Positions 16,414 to 23,728 of a DNA stretch of 41,941 nt are shown here, piece after piece. The stretch is taken from positions 1-41,941 of the forward strand of contig UQJA01000002.1 of the NCBI GenBank assembly GCA_900541285.1, written 5' to 3'. The number at the start of each line of letters is the position of its first letter. Position 1 is the first letter of the stretch. The notes beneath the pieces are model-generated. The model was not told where the DNA came from. It made no database searches and was given only the letters and a program-made list of their open reading frames with translations. The DNA comes from an uncultured Collinsella sp. (lineage in GTDB: Bacteria > Actinomycetota > Coriobacteriia > Coriobacteriales > Coriobacteriaceae). Made by a program: the position numbers and the translations under genes.

Positions 16414-17652
16414 CTATGCGGCGGGCAGCTCGATGGTGAATATCGTGTGTTCGGGCGTCGATTCACATGCAACGGTACCGCCGTGCGCGCATACGATCTC
16501 CTTGGCGATGGCAAGCCCCAGTCCAGCGCCACCGCGATTGGTCGCACGCGCCGCATCCAGGCGATAGAACTTCTCAAAGATCACCTTGAGCTTTGCCTCA
16601 GGGATGGGATCGCCCTGATTGATAAAGCGCACGCGCACGCCACCGCCGTCCCGGCGTCTGGCCTCGATCGTGATGGTCGAGCCCTCATAGCTATAGGCAA
16701 TAGCGTTTTTCATGATGTTGTTGAACACGCGAGCCATTTTGTCGCCATCCACGAGCACCGTCAGGTCCTCGCGAATATCAACTTGGACTTCCTTATGCTG
16801 CTCGTTGAGGATGGGATAGAACTCGTCAGCCACCTGAGCCAGCAGCAACCCCAGATCAACATAGCCGCGCGTGAGCACGATATCGTGGAAGTCAAAGCGC
16901 GTGATATCGAAGAACTCTTCGATGAGCGTATCGAGCCGATGCGCCTTGTCGAGCGCCACGCCCGTAAAGTGCGCACGTTGCTCAACCGGCAGCTCGGGAG
17001 CCTCTTGCAGCAGCGAAAGATAGCCCACCACACTGGCAAGCGGGGTGCGTAGGTCATGTGCCAAGTACGTGACCAAATCGTCCTTGCGATGCGACTCGTC
17101 ACGCAGAGCTTGCTGCACCTTGCGCTCACGGTCACGCACGCGGTTAAGGGCGCCCTCGACCTCCAAGAAGTCGCCGTCGATGTTATCCCAGGTGTCGGGG
17201 TGATCGATCAGGCGATCTTGAATACGAGCGGCCAGCACACAATCGGCATGCTGCTCGCCCTGTTCGTAGCCCTGGTAGTACAGGGCGCGGCCGCACAAGA
17301 ACAGCACGCACGCGGCAAGCGCCAGCACAAAGCCAAGCATGTTGAATACAAAGCCGGCATCGAACAGCACCGGCCCTTCGATGCCGCCGAGCGCCATGGC
17401 GCCAATCGCCAACGTCATGGCCCACGCGGCGCCGCCAATCACCATGCAGCGGCGCACGATCTCAAATCGATCGATTAGCAAAAAGCCGACAAGCAGCACC
17501 GCCAAGATTCCAGCGATGTTGTCGATGCCAATCAGCAGCAGGGTCAGCAAAAAGAGCAGCACCGTTGCAAGCGCGCGGTTGTCGACGACCGACCTCACGT
17601 ATTCAAAGAGTCGATCGGGCACCTCGAACGCTTGCCTATCGTCTTTTGTCAT
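16414..17652 (-). CDS. VanS-like sensor histidine kinase
   Basis: A 412-residue kinase. Several hydrophobic segments fill the first 130 residues (LATVLLFLLTLLLIGIDNI, AGILAVLLVGFLLI, then two pairs near WAMTLAIGAMALGG and MLGFVLALAACVLFLCG), leaving little external domain. The H-box is YLAHDLRTPLASVVGYLSLL, then the N-box MKNAIAYSYEG and FINQGDPIPEAKLKVIFEKF, and the G-box GGAGLGLAIAKEIVCAHGG. The HDLRTPL form is typical of VanS and related Firmicute kinases. The ATG at 17652 has GAGGA 8 bases upstream and sits 26 bases after the regulator's stop. With the divergent carboxypeptidase it suggests a cell-wall-sensing role, though no van resistance genes are nearby. Confidence 0.88.
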   Translation of the reverse strand: MTKDDRQAFEVPDRLFEYVRSVVDNRALATVLLFLLTLLLIGIDNIAGILAVLLVGFLLIDRFEIVRRCMVIGGAAWAMTLAIGAMALGGIEGPVLFDAGFVFNMLGFVLALAACVLFLCGRALYYQGYEQGEQHADCVLAARIQDRLIDHPDTWDNIDGDFLEVEGALNRVRDRERKVQQALRDESHRKDDLVTYLAHDLRTPLASVVGYLSLLQEAPELPVEQRAHFTGVALDKAHRLDTLIEEFFDITRFDFHDIVLTRGYVDLGLLLAQVADEFYPILNEQHKEVQVDIREDLTVLVDGDKMARVFNNIMKNAIAYSYEGSTITIEARRRDGGGVRVRFINQGDPIPEAKLKVIFEKFYRLDAARATNRGGAGLGLAIAKEIVCAHGGTVACESTPEHTIFTIELPAA

Positions 17653-17678
17653 ATCAAGATCCTCACAAGCGAAAAGCG

Positions 17679-18374
17679 TTATTCGATGATGTAGCCGACG
17701 CCCCAGACGTTTTTGATAAAGCGCGGCTTTTGTGCGTCGTCGCCGATCTTTTCGCGCAAGTGGCGAATGTGCACCATCACCGTATTGTTGGAGCCGGGCA
17801 TAAAGTCCTCGTTCCACACCGCGCGGAACAGGTCCTCCACGGCCACCACGCTGCCGCGATGCTCGACCAGATACAGCAAGATTGAATACTCGGTGGGTGT
17901 GAGGCGTACCGGCGCACCGTCCACCGTCACGGAACGAGCGTCGCGGTTGATCTCCAAGCCGTCGAGCTGAATGGTCGGCGACTCGGCCGCCTGCGCACGG
18001 CTACCGTAGCTGGTATAGCGGCGAAGCTGAGCGTGCACGCGCGCGATGAGCTCCAGCGGACGGAACGGCTTAACCACGTAATCGTCCGCGCCAAGCGAAA
18101 GGCCCTCGATCTTGTCTTGCTGGGCATCGCGCGCCGTCAGCATGATCACGGGATAGGTATGGCTGGAACGGATCGTACGCAGCAGCTCAAAGCCATCGAT
18201 ATCGGGCAGCATGACATCCAGCAGCGCCAGATCGAATTCCTGCTCCAAGATTGCCTTGGCAGCATCGGCCCCGCTATAGGCAATCTGGACATCAAAGCCC
18301 TCTTTGGTTAGGTAGATACCAACCAAGTCGGCGATGGCCTTTTCGTCATCAACTACCAAAATGCGCTCGTTCAT
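17679..18374 (-). CDS. VanR-like OmpR-family response regulator
   Basis: A 231-residue regulator. The receiver domain has the acidic pair in ILVVDDEKAIADLV, the phospho-acceptor in LALLDVMLPDIDGF (Asp53), MLTARDAQQDK and the lysine in VVKPFRPLEL. The winged-helix domain contains RLTPTEYSILLYLVEH, VEDLFRAVW, NTVMVHIRHLREKIGDD and VWGVGYIIE, a set close to VanR. GAGGAG lies 5-6 bases before the ATG. The gene is divergent from the D-alanyl-D-alanine carboxypeptidase; the gap holds a 27-bp dyad that may be this regulator's site. Confidence 0.92.
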   Translation of the reverse strand: MNERILVVDDEKAIADLVGIYLTKEGFDVQIAYSGADAAKAILEQEFDLALLDVMLPDIDGFELLRTIRSSHTYPVIMLTARDAQQDKIEGLSLGADDYVVKPFRPLELIARVHAQLRRYTSYGSRAQAAESPTIQLDGLEINRDARSVTVDGAPVRLTPTEYSILLYLVEHRGSVVAVEDLFRAVWNEDFMPGSNNTVMVHIRHLREKIGDDAQKPRFIKNVWGVGYIIE

Positions 18375-18433
18375 GCGTGCTCCTCTCGCGCTCCATTATG
18401 CCCGAGGCGACGCACGCCACACACAACAAGCGT

Positions 18434-18460
18434 GGGTGATTAAGTCGGCCTTAAGCACCC
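18434..18460. promoter_or_regulatory. 27-bp dyad between the VanR-like gene and the carboxypeptidase
   Basis: Arms GGGTGATTAAG and CTTAAGCACCC surround TCGGC; ten of eleven positions are complementary. No T-tract follows on either strand. It sits about 60 bases from the regulator's start codon and about 65 bases upstream of the carboxypeptidase -10 box, a position that fits an operator serving both genes. Confidence 0.5.
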
Positions 18461-18503
18461 TCGTGCCCGTTCGAGCGCGGATGTGGACCACGCACGCACG
18501 CGA

Positions 18504-18532
18504 TGATCGCCGACGACGGCAAACGATATACT
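18504..18532 (+). promoter_or_regulatory. Promoter of the carboxypeptidase gene
   Basis: A near-consensus -10 TATACT lies at 18527-18532; the -35 position (18504-18509, TGATCG) is weak, as expected for an activated promoter. Transcription would begin near 18539, downstream of the ATG at 18503, which supports the GTG at 18572 as the real start. Confidence 0.5.
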
Positions 18533-18571
18533 CTAGTTCCAGAAGAGACCATCCCGTCGAAAGCGAAACCT

Positions 18572-19912
18572 GTGAAGACCCTCACCTCTTTTGCAAAGCG
18601 CTCAGCCCAGCTTGCCGCCGGCTTTGTCTGCGCTATCGCCCTTGCCGCTGGCGTGCCCACCGTCGCTGGCGCCCAAGTGCTCACGACCGACAATGTTTGC
18701 GGCAAAACCGCCGATGCGCGCGGCATCTCGGCCGAAAACCTGCCCGATATCGATGCGACCAATGCCCTCGTCATGGGCAAAGACGGCACCGTCTACTATG
18801 CCCGCGGCGCCGATGAGCAGGTCAAGATTGCCTCGATCACCAAGGTCATGACCGCAATCCTAACCGTCGAGAATTGCAAGATGGACGAGAAGGTCACGGT
18901 GAGCAACGCCGCAGCCACCGTGGGTAATTCGACCGCCGGCTTGCTCGAAGGCGACGAGCTTACCGTGGAGCAGGCACTGCGCGGCCTGATGATTCCCTCG
19001 GGCAACGACGCCGCCATCGTGCTCGCCGAATATGTGGGCAAGAAAATCGACCCTAAGACCAAAGACGCCGAGGCCACATTTGTGAAGGCCATGAACGAGC
19101 GCGCTAAGAAGCTCGGCTGCACCGGCACACTTTTTGAAAACCCGCATGGTCTGGACTTTGATGAGTGGGCTGGCGATATGCACTCAACCGCACACGACGT
19201 AGCGCTGATGATGCAGGAGGCCATGAAAAACGACACGATCCGCGAGGTCGTAGCGAGCGAGGATTCCTGGATCGAGGTCACGGGCGCCGACGGCACCGAC
19301 CATTCGCATTCCATGGACACGCATAACTATTTGCTGGGCCAAGATGGCAACATCGGTGGCAAGACCGGCACCACCGACGATGCAGGCTATTGCTTTACGG
19401 GTGCCTACAACCGCGATGGCGACGAGATCTACACCGTCGTTTTGAACTCCACCACCACCGACCAGCGCTTTACCGATACCGCAACCCTTGCCAATTGGTA
19501 CTACGGTCACAAGGTGACGGTCGCAATCGCCAACACGCAGGAAAAGACCGCCAACGGCAACCCGCTTATGGCACGCATTGGTCAAACCGACTGGACGGAT
19601 AAGACGATCGACGCCACGCTCGCCGATCCCACAGCGCAAGCGACCGTGTTTTCCCTTGCCGGCGAGGTGACCGAAAAGGTTAGCTACGACGATCTTTCGG
19701 GCACGGTGCATGTGGGCGACAAGGTGGGCAGCGTTACGCTCAAGCAGGACGGCACCAAGATCGCCGTCATGGACCTGGTTGCCGACGAGGAAGGCTCGGG
19801 GCCCAATCCCATCGAGTGGCTCCTTGTGAAGCTCGACCGCCTGGGCCGCCGCATCGACAACCGCCCGCTCACGGCAGAGAGCGAGACCGTAGCCAAGGCG
19901 CCCGAGGTGTAG
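18572..19912 (+). CDS. D-alanyl-D-alanine carboxypeptidase (PBP5/DacA type)
   Basis: This predicts a 446-residue secreted serine peptidase that trims the terminal D-Ala of peptidoglycan stem peptides. With the GTG start it begins with a textbook signal peptide: KTLTSFAKR, then a hydrophobic run LAAGFVCAIALAAGV and an AGA cleavage site near 34. Active-site motifs are SITK (Ser88, Lys91), SGN in MIPSGNDAAIV, and KTGT in GGKTGTTDDAGYC. The second half (after about 320) has a PBP5-like beta domain. The C-terminus lacks an obvious hydrophobic anchor. An upstream in-frame ATG at 18503 would put 23 charged residues before the signal peptide and lies upstream of the likely transcription start. Divergence from the VanR/VanS-like pair suggests control by it. 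Confidence 0.92.
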   Translation: MKTLTSFAKRSAQLAAGFVCAIALAAGVPTVAGAQVLTTDNVCGKTADARGISAENLPDIDATNALVMGKDGTVYYARGADEQVKIASITKVMTAILTVENCKMDEKVTVSNAAATVGNSTAGLLEGDELTVEQALRGLMIPSGNDAAIVLAEYVGKKIDPKTKDAEATFVKAMNERAKKLGCTGTLFENPHGLDFDEWAGDMHSTAHDVALMMQEAMKNDTIREVVASEDSWIEVTGADGTDHSHSMDTHNYLLGQDGNIGGKTGTTDDAGYCFTGAYNRDGDEIYTVVLNSTTTDQRFTDTATLANWYYGHKVTVAIANTQEKTANGNPLMARIGQTDWTDKTIDATLADPTAQATVFSLAGEVTEKVSYDDLSGTVHVGDKVGSVTLKQDGTKIAVMDLVADEEGSGPNPIEWLLVKLDRLGRRIDNRPLTAESETVAKAPEV

Positions 19913-19936
19913 GGCGCAAGAATAATCAGCCCACTG

Positions 19937-19969
19937 AAAGGAGGCGTCCGAAAGGATGCCTCCTTTTTT
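19937..19969 (+). terminator. Intrinsic terminator of the carboxypeptidase gene
   Basis: AAAGGAGGC plus TCC pair with GGA plus GCCTCCTTT around a GAAA loop, followed by a T run to 19969. It lies about 25 bases after the stop. Confidence 0.9.
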
Positions 19970-19971
19970 GA

Positions 19972-19988
19972 GGGTTCGAATCCCCAGC
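19972..19988 (+). repeat. Inverted copy of the tRNA-Ser T-arm
   Basis: GGGTTCGAATCCCCAGC is an exact 17-base match, in opposite orientation, to the T-arm of the tRNA-Ser gene (complement at 20054-20070). It sits directly after the T run of the preceding terminator and has no acceptor or anticodon arm, so it is a fragment only. Confidence 0.7.
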
Positions 19989-20002
19989 ACCCTTTCTCGA
20001 TA

Positions 20003-20030
20003 ATAAAAAAGGGCCCCCGATGGGACCCTT
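20003..20030 (-). terminator. Intrinsic terminator of tRNA-Ser
   Basis: On the minus strand AAGGGTCCC pairs with GGGGCCCTT (one G-U pair) around a short loop and is followed by TTTTATTA. It lies 15 bases beyond the tRNA 3' end. Confidence 0.88.
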
Positions 20031-20044
20031 ATTTAAAGTTAAAC

Positions 20045-20135
20045 TGGCGGAGAGCTGGGGATTCGAACCCCAGATGCCCTTTTGGGGCATACTCGCTTAG
20101 CAGGCGAGCACCTTCGGCCTCTCGGTCAGCTCTCC
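20045..20135 (-). tRNA. tRNA-Ser (anticodon GCT)
   Basis: A 91-base class II tRNA including an encoded CCA. The acceptor arms GGAGAGC/GCTCTCC pair fully and are followed by G and CCA. The anticodon loop reads CTGCTAA, giving GCT. The long variable arm has a TGCCCCAAAAGGGCA stem-loop. The T-arm is CTGGGGTTCGAATCCCCAG. Confidence 0.97.
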
Positions 20136-20149
20136 GTAACAGCCGTTCT

Positions 20150-20178
20150 ATAGTAACCAAACAGTCGAAGTTGAGCAA
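20150..20178 (-). promoter_or_regulatory. Promoter of tRNA-Ser
   Basis: On the minus strand TTGCTC (20173-20178) and TACTAT (20150-20155) are 17 bases apart, ending 14 bases before the tRNA 5' end. Confidence 0.65.
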
Positions 20179-20229
20179 GAGGGAATTTTCTAATTGCCTA
20201 GCGGCCTTTTCTCCTTGCAGTTTTCGCCC

Positions 20230-22671
20230 CTACCCCAGCGAGCGGTTGAGGGAGCCGAGCTCGTCGTTGCCCATGGTGCGCCACATTTGGAAGATGCAAC
20301 CGCGTGCCAGGAAAAAGAAGCCGTTGTCGACCAGTTGAACAGCGGCATCTGCCAGCTGATTCGTCACGACGGACACTGGCGGCAGCTCGAGTCCAGCCTT
20401 GCGGATGGTCTCGACCGCTTCCTCGAACGTCGGAGGCTCGCTGACGCCCATCTCGTTCATAAGGCCCTGCATTTCTTCCAGCGCGCTACTGCCCGACTCC
20501 TCGCCGCGCGGCACGAGACGGTAACAAGCCAGTGCTAGGTCGAGCTGATCGCAATTCCAATAGGCAAACGCCAAGCGATAGAACAGGTAGCCGATTGCAG
20601 AACGATCGCTGGCAATACGTAGGCCGTGGCGCGCCACCTCGATAATCTCGTCAAAGCGCTCCAGACGCGCAAGCACGTTGATGAGCGCAAAGTGCGATTG
20701 CATGGACGAACGCGCCAGATCGTAAAGATGGCGCACCTCGGGCAGCGCTCGTTCAAAGTCCTCTTGCTCGGCGTAAAAACTGCAGATCTCGTGCTGGGCA
20801 AAGTACAGTGCATCGGGCGCACGAAGGATCCGCACAGAGCGGTCTTCTTCCAACACCGGTAGCACCATGCGCACCAGCTGGTTATCGCAAAACTGCGTTT
20901 GAACCGGACCTGTCGCCAAAAGCTCGGCGACCGCGCACTTAGCCTCCAACTCCTCGACAAGACGGGAAAAGCCTTCAAAAGCACCCGTACGGTCGACTTT
21001 TGCCTGCTCGCGCAATTCAACAACACGGGCCACGTATGGGTCGTCGTCCTCTTCCATGACCTCCAACTCGTCAGCCGTATCGGCAAGCAGCAGATCGCGC
21101 AGCGTCGGCGGCAGCGTGCGATGGTCATCACGCGGACGAGCATGAACCTCCGCAGGCTCAATCGTCTCCGGAGCGGTTGACTCATACGCCTCAAGCACAC
21201 GCTTGCACGGCATATCGTCCATGTCCATGCTCTCAAGATCCTTGGCGACAGACATGCAATCGGCCAGATAGGCCGCGCGCCCAAAGAAATACGTTGCGAC
21301 AACGCGCTCGCCCTGCTCACTGTCGGGAGTAGCAATCTGCACATAGCAGCGCGTGATGCAGGTGCCTGCGGCAAAACACGCTGCCGCAAGCGTGAGTGCC
21401 ACGCGCGCATCGTGCTCCGCGGCCCAGATCGCACGCGTATCCTCGTCCAGCTCGCGCCAGGCGTCATCTTGAGCGTCGTATTCACGTTGCGGCATGGCAT
21501 CAACGACAGACTGCCCAAACCGAACGAGCATAATCCCCTCGGCAACGTTTGCCCGATAGGTATAGTCGAGCCGCGTGACCACGTTAAGCGCCTCGACAAT
21601 GCGCGCGAAGCGGGTACGCACATCCCACTCACCGCCCGGCCGGCAAGCCACCGTACCCGGTTTGCCCCACGGGTTATCGCTCGAAGCCGTATCGAGCAGT
21701 CGGGGAACATCGTTGGTCGTCTTGGCGATATGCCACGCATCAAAGAGCGCGCAGCCCTCAAGGCTCGGCGAGGATGCCGCAGGGACCAATCCGGCCCCGA
21801 TGCGCTCAAGGATGCCGGAGAGGCGGTTGAGACGGCACTCGATGGCAAGCAGCATGTCAATCTCGTCCTGGTCCAACAGGCTACGATCAAAATTGAGATA
21901 GAAAATCTTTGAGCGATCAATGCGAGCCAGGCTCATCTCGGACTTGGCAGCGATGGTGCGCAGGCGGGGCAAGTCAATTTCGCTCATAAGGGCGGCGGCA
22001 TAGCGCTCGATACCGCTCGGATTCTCGGCATGGTCAACGCGGTAAAGCAGCGTCTCGATAGCATCGGGGAGCGGTGCCGTGTTAAAGCCCAAAAACACCT
22101 CGACCGGCTCGGACAACTTTACGAGCTTGATCTTGTCGACAACGTTTTGCATACCCTCGTCGAGTCCGCCGGCGTCCGCCGTGTTCACAATAGCGCTTTC
22201 GGAGTTGGCAAATATCACGTAACGCAAGAACATCGAGGCCATGAACTCGCCGTAAGGAAGGGCGCGGGTCGAATTCCATGTCTCGTGGTCGGACTGCTCG
22301 CGCATGGGGCCTTCGGGAGAGCCGGCAGTTTGCGCACACGCGCGCATTGCACCGTTGGCTTCCCTTACCATAATCTCACCAATACTGGAATCCGACTCGT
22401 CAAGGACCAGTTCCATGTCGGGATCGTTGGGCAGCGGAGCCTCGCTGACGGGGCGGTCCACCTTGTACACCTCACCCGAAACGCTTACGTAGCCCAAAAG
22501 CGACACATGACTTTTGCCAACGAACTCGACGACATAACAAGATTCATGCTGATCCTCGTCAAAGAGTTTCCAGACCACGCCATATGAGCGTCCCGCAGGC
22601 TGCTCGGGCATCGCCGGAAAGCGCTTCTTAGGATCGAGAAACCTGAGCTTGTATGTCGGACGCTCTGCCAC
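20230..22671 (-). CDS. Large hypothetical protein with C-terminal TPR-like helices
   Basis: 813 residues, GTG start at 22671 with AGGGTGA 8 bases upstream. I do not recognise the family. There is no signal peptide and no membrane segment, so it is probably cytosolic. The first 100 residues look like a small beta-rich domain (SYGVVWKLFDEDQHESCYVV, then VSLLGYVSVSGEVYKVDRP). Residues about 110-500 are mixed alpha/beta, with several Trp and Asp-Glu clusters. An acidic linker (EVMEEDDDPYV, near 560) precedes a helical part from about 640 to 760 with TPR-like pairs: ICSFYAEQEDFERALPEV, ALINVLARLERFDEIIEVA, LFYRLAFAYWNCDQLDLALA. Such repeats bind proteins. It stands alone between tRNA-Ser and tRNA-Arg. 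Confidence 0.85.
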   Translation of the reverse strand: MAERPTYKLRFLDPKKRFPAMPEQPAGRSYGVVWKLFDEDQHESCYVVEFVGKSHVSLLGYVSVSGEVYKVDRPVSEAPLPNDPDMELVLDESDSSIGEIMVREANGAMRACAQTAGSPEGPMREQSDHETWNSTRALPYGEFMASMFLRYVIFANSESAIVNTADAGGLDEGMQNVVDKIKLVKLSEPVEVFLGFNTAPLPDAIETLLYRVDHAENPSGIERYAAALMSEIDLPRLRTIAAKSEMSLARIDRSKIFYLNFDRSLLDQDEIDMLLAIECRLNRLSGILERIGAGLVPAASSPSLEGCALFDAWHIAKTTNDVPRLLDTASSDNPWGKPGTVACRPGGEWDVRTRFARIVEALNVVTRLDYTYRANVAEGIMLVRFGQSVVDAMPQREYDAQDDAWRELDEDTRAIWAAEHDARVALTLAAACFAAGTCITRCYVQIATPDSEQGERVVATYFFGRAAYLADCMSVAKDLESMDMDDMPCKRVLEAYESTAPETIEPAEVHARPRDDHRTLPPTLRDLLLADTADELEVMEEDDDPYVARVVELREQAKVDRTGAFEGFSRLVEELEAKCAVAELLATGPVQTQFCDNQLVRMVLPVLEEDRSVRILRAPDALYFAQHEICSFYAEQEDFERALPEVRHLYDLARSSMQSHFALINVLARLERFDEIIEVARHGLRIASDRSAIGYLFYRLAFAYWNCDQLDLALACYRLVPRGEESGSSALEEMQGLMNEMGVSEPPTFEEAVETIRKAGLELPPVSVVTNQLADAAVQLVDNGFFFLARGCIFQMWRTMGNDELGSLNRSLG

Positions 22672-22795
22672 GAAGTATCACCCTGATCGGTCGCTTGAAG
22701 AAGGAGTGGTCGCGAATAAGTCGCGACATCTACTCGGAATCTTACACGAGTCGACAGGAAATCGTCCCTTTGGACGAAAGCACTCAAGCCGGCGC
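22672..22795. other. Short non-coding stretch upstream of the TPR-like gene
   Basis: It holds the ribosome site of the TPR-like gene and presumably its promoter on the minus strand, but I see no convincing -10/-35 pair. No open frame with a ribosome site is present. It ends at the duplicated tRNA-Arg terminator copy. Confidence 0.4.
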
Positions 22796-22853
22796 AAAAG
22801 AAAACCCCCGTTGCCGGGAGCTTTAATCTCAAATGGTGCGGCGTATAGGATTC
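22796..22853 (-). repeat. Duplicated terminator plus tRNA-Arg 3' end (second copy)
   Basis: This 58-base stretch repeats 22985-23043 in the same orientation: a run reading TTTTCTTTT on the minus strand, a GCCGGGAG/GCCGGAG-type terminator hairpin, then the 20 bases GAATCCTATACGCCGCACCA that end tRNA-Arg. The rest of the tRNA is absent here; the match breaks off inside the T-arm at a 110-base insertion. Confidence 0.85.
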
Positions 22854-22963
22854 CGCGCATCCGCTTCGCGGATCCGCACCGGCTTCGCCCGCCTGCCGGC
22901 GTGCTCGCCCGCGGGCTAAAAACGCTCCGCGTTTTCTTTACGCCCGCGCCTCGACCGAGATTC
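22854..22963. mobile_element. 110-bp GC-rich hairpin insertion flanked by GATTC repeats
   Basis: The 5 bases GATTC occur at 22849-22853 and again at 22959-22963. Removing the segment between them restores a T-arm-like GGATTCGAATCC. The insert contains hairpins ATCCGC/GCGGAT with a 3-base loop (22859-22873), CCGGC/GCCGG (22879-22899) and GCGGGC/GCCCGC enclosing AAAACGC/GCGTTTT with a 3-base loop (22911-22947). It codes for nothing. A non-autonomous element with a 5-bp target duplication is the simplest reading; a structured RNA downstream of tRNA-Arg is an alternative. Confidence 0.55.
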
Positions 22964-22980
22964 GAATCCATGGGATACCG

Positions 22981-23013
22981 CCATAAAAGAAAAGCCCCTG
23001 TTGCCGGAGGCTT
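22981..23013 (-). terminator. Terminator of tRNA-Arg
   Basis: On the minus strand AAGCCTC pairs with GGGGCTT (one G-U pair) around an 8-base loop and is followed by TTCTTTTA. It lies 10 bases beyond the encoded CCA. Confidence 0.75.
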
Positions 23014-23023
23014 CAAGTTCAAT

Positions 23024-23100
23024 TGGTGCGGCGTATAGGATTCGAACCTATGACGTTCTGATTCGTAGTCAGACCCTCTATCCAGCTGAGGTAACGCCGC
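23024..23100 (-). tRNA. tRNA-Arg (anticodon ACG)
   Basis: A 77-base tRNA with encoded CCA. The acceptor arms GCGGCGT/ACGCCGC pair fully, followed by A and CCA. The anticodon arm CTGAC-TACGAAT-C gives ACG, which needs TadA deamination to read CGN codons. The T-arm is ATAGGTTCGAATCCTAT. Confidence 0.97.
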
Positions 23101-23111
23101 AGCGCAAGACA

Positions 23112-23141
23112 TATAAAACCACTTTAGCTTATTGGAGTCAA
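23112..23141 (-). promoter_or_regulatory. Promoter of tRNA-Arg
   Basis: On the minus strand TTGACT (23136-23141) and TTTATA (23112-23117) are 18 bases apart, ending 11 bases before the tRNA 5' end. Confidence 0.6.
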
Positions 23142-23177
23142 GCACAATCTCAAACTTTTTTGTGAAACGCAGTTTTG

Positions 23178-23555
23178 TCATGCTGCTCCGCACATACCGA
23201 CGTTCCCCGTACGATCGATTGGCTTTTCGATCACGTCAAACTTAGCATCAAGTTCCCTCAGGAGCGATCTCACCCGCTGGGCACAGTCATAATCGGCAAA
23301 CGAGATGCTCAGCATGCGCGCGACCTGGTTGGAAGTCCCAACTCCATAGAAGTGCTCCAGCGCCACAAGCCCCTCGTGCGTCACAAAGGTCTCGACCACA
23401 TGCGGCGACTCCTCAAAGCACCATTGGGTCAACGGGCCCTCGCTCGCCTGCCGAACCACCAGGCCACCCATGCCAGACGGCTCACACGTTACAAGCAGGT
23501 ACTCCCCGCCCTCGTCGCTCTCAAACAAAACCACCCGATCATCAAACAACTCCAT
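23178..23555 (-). CDS. Small hypothetical protein
   Basis: 125 residues, ATG at 23555 with AAAGGGG 6 bases upstream. No signal peptide or membrane segment. It has an acidic N-terminus, a predicted beta-rich first half (DDRVVLFESDEGGEYLLVT) and a helical second half (AQRVRSLLRELDAKFDVIEK). Histidine and cysteine residues are scattered (QWCFEESPHVVE, DYDCAQRV) with no metal motif. I do not recognise the family. The clear ribosome site and ordinary codon use argue that it is real. Confidence 0.75.
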   Translation of the reverse strand: MELFDDRVVLFESDEGGEYLLVTCEPSGMGGLVVRQASEGPLTQWCFEESPHVVETFVTHEGLVALEHFYGVGTSNQVARMLSISFADYDCAQRVRSLLRELDAKFDVIEKPIDRTGNVGMCGAA

Positions 23556-23677
23556 CGCGTCCCCTTTCTCTCGCTCTTATTTAGCAAAAGCATAGCAGGT
23601 AGATGGCTGTATACAGAACAGTTGTTCGTGTGTTTTCTATTGAGCTGTCCGCACGGCATGGTATGGACCTGCGCACG

Positions 23678-23704
23678 AAATAGGGCGCCCCCGAAGGAGC
23701 GCCC
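23678..23704 (-). terminator. Probable terminator of serS
   Basis: On the minus strand GGGCGCTCC pairs with GGGGCGCCC around a TTC loop and is followed by TATTTC. It starts about 25 bases after the serS stop. The T-tract is short. Confidence 0.65.
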
Positions 23705-23728
23705 TTGCATATCCCCTATGCAGCCAAC

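Noticed and set aside
22678..23193. 171-codon minus-strand frame across tRNA-Arg
   Set aside because: It reads through the tRNA, its terminator and the hairpin insertion; no ribosome site or domain.
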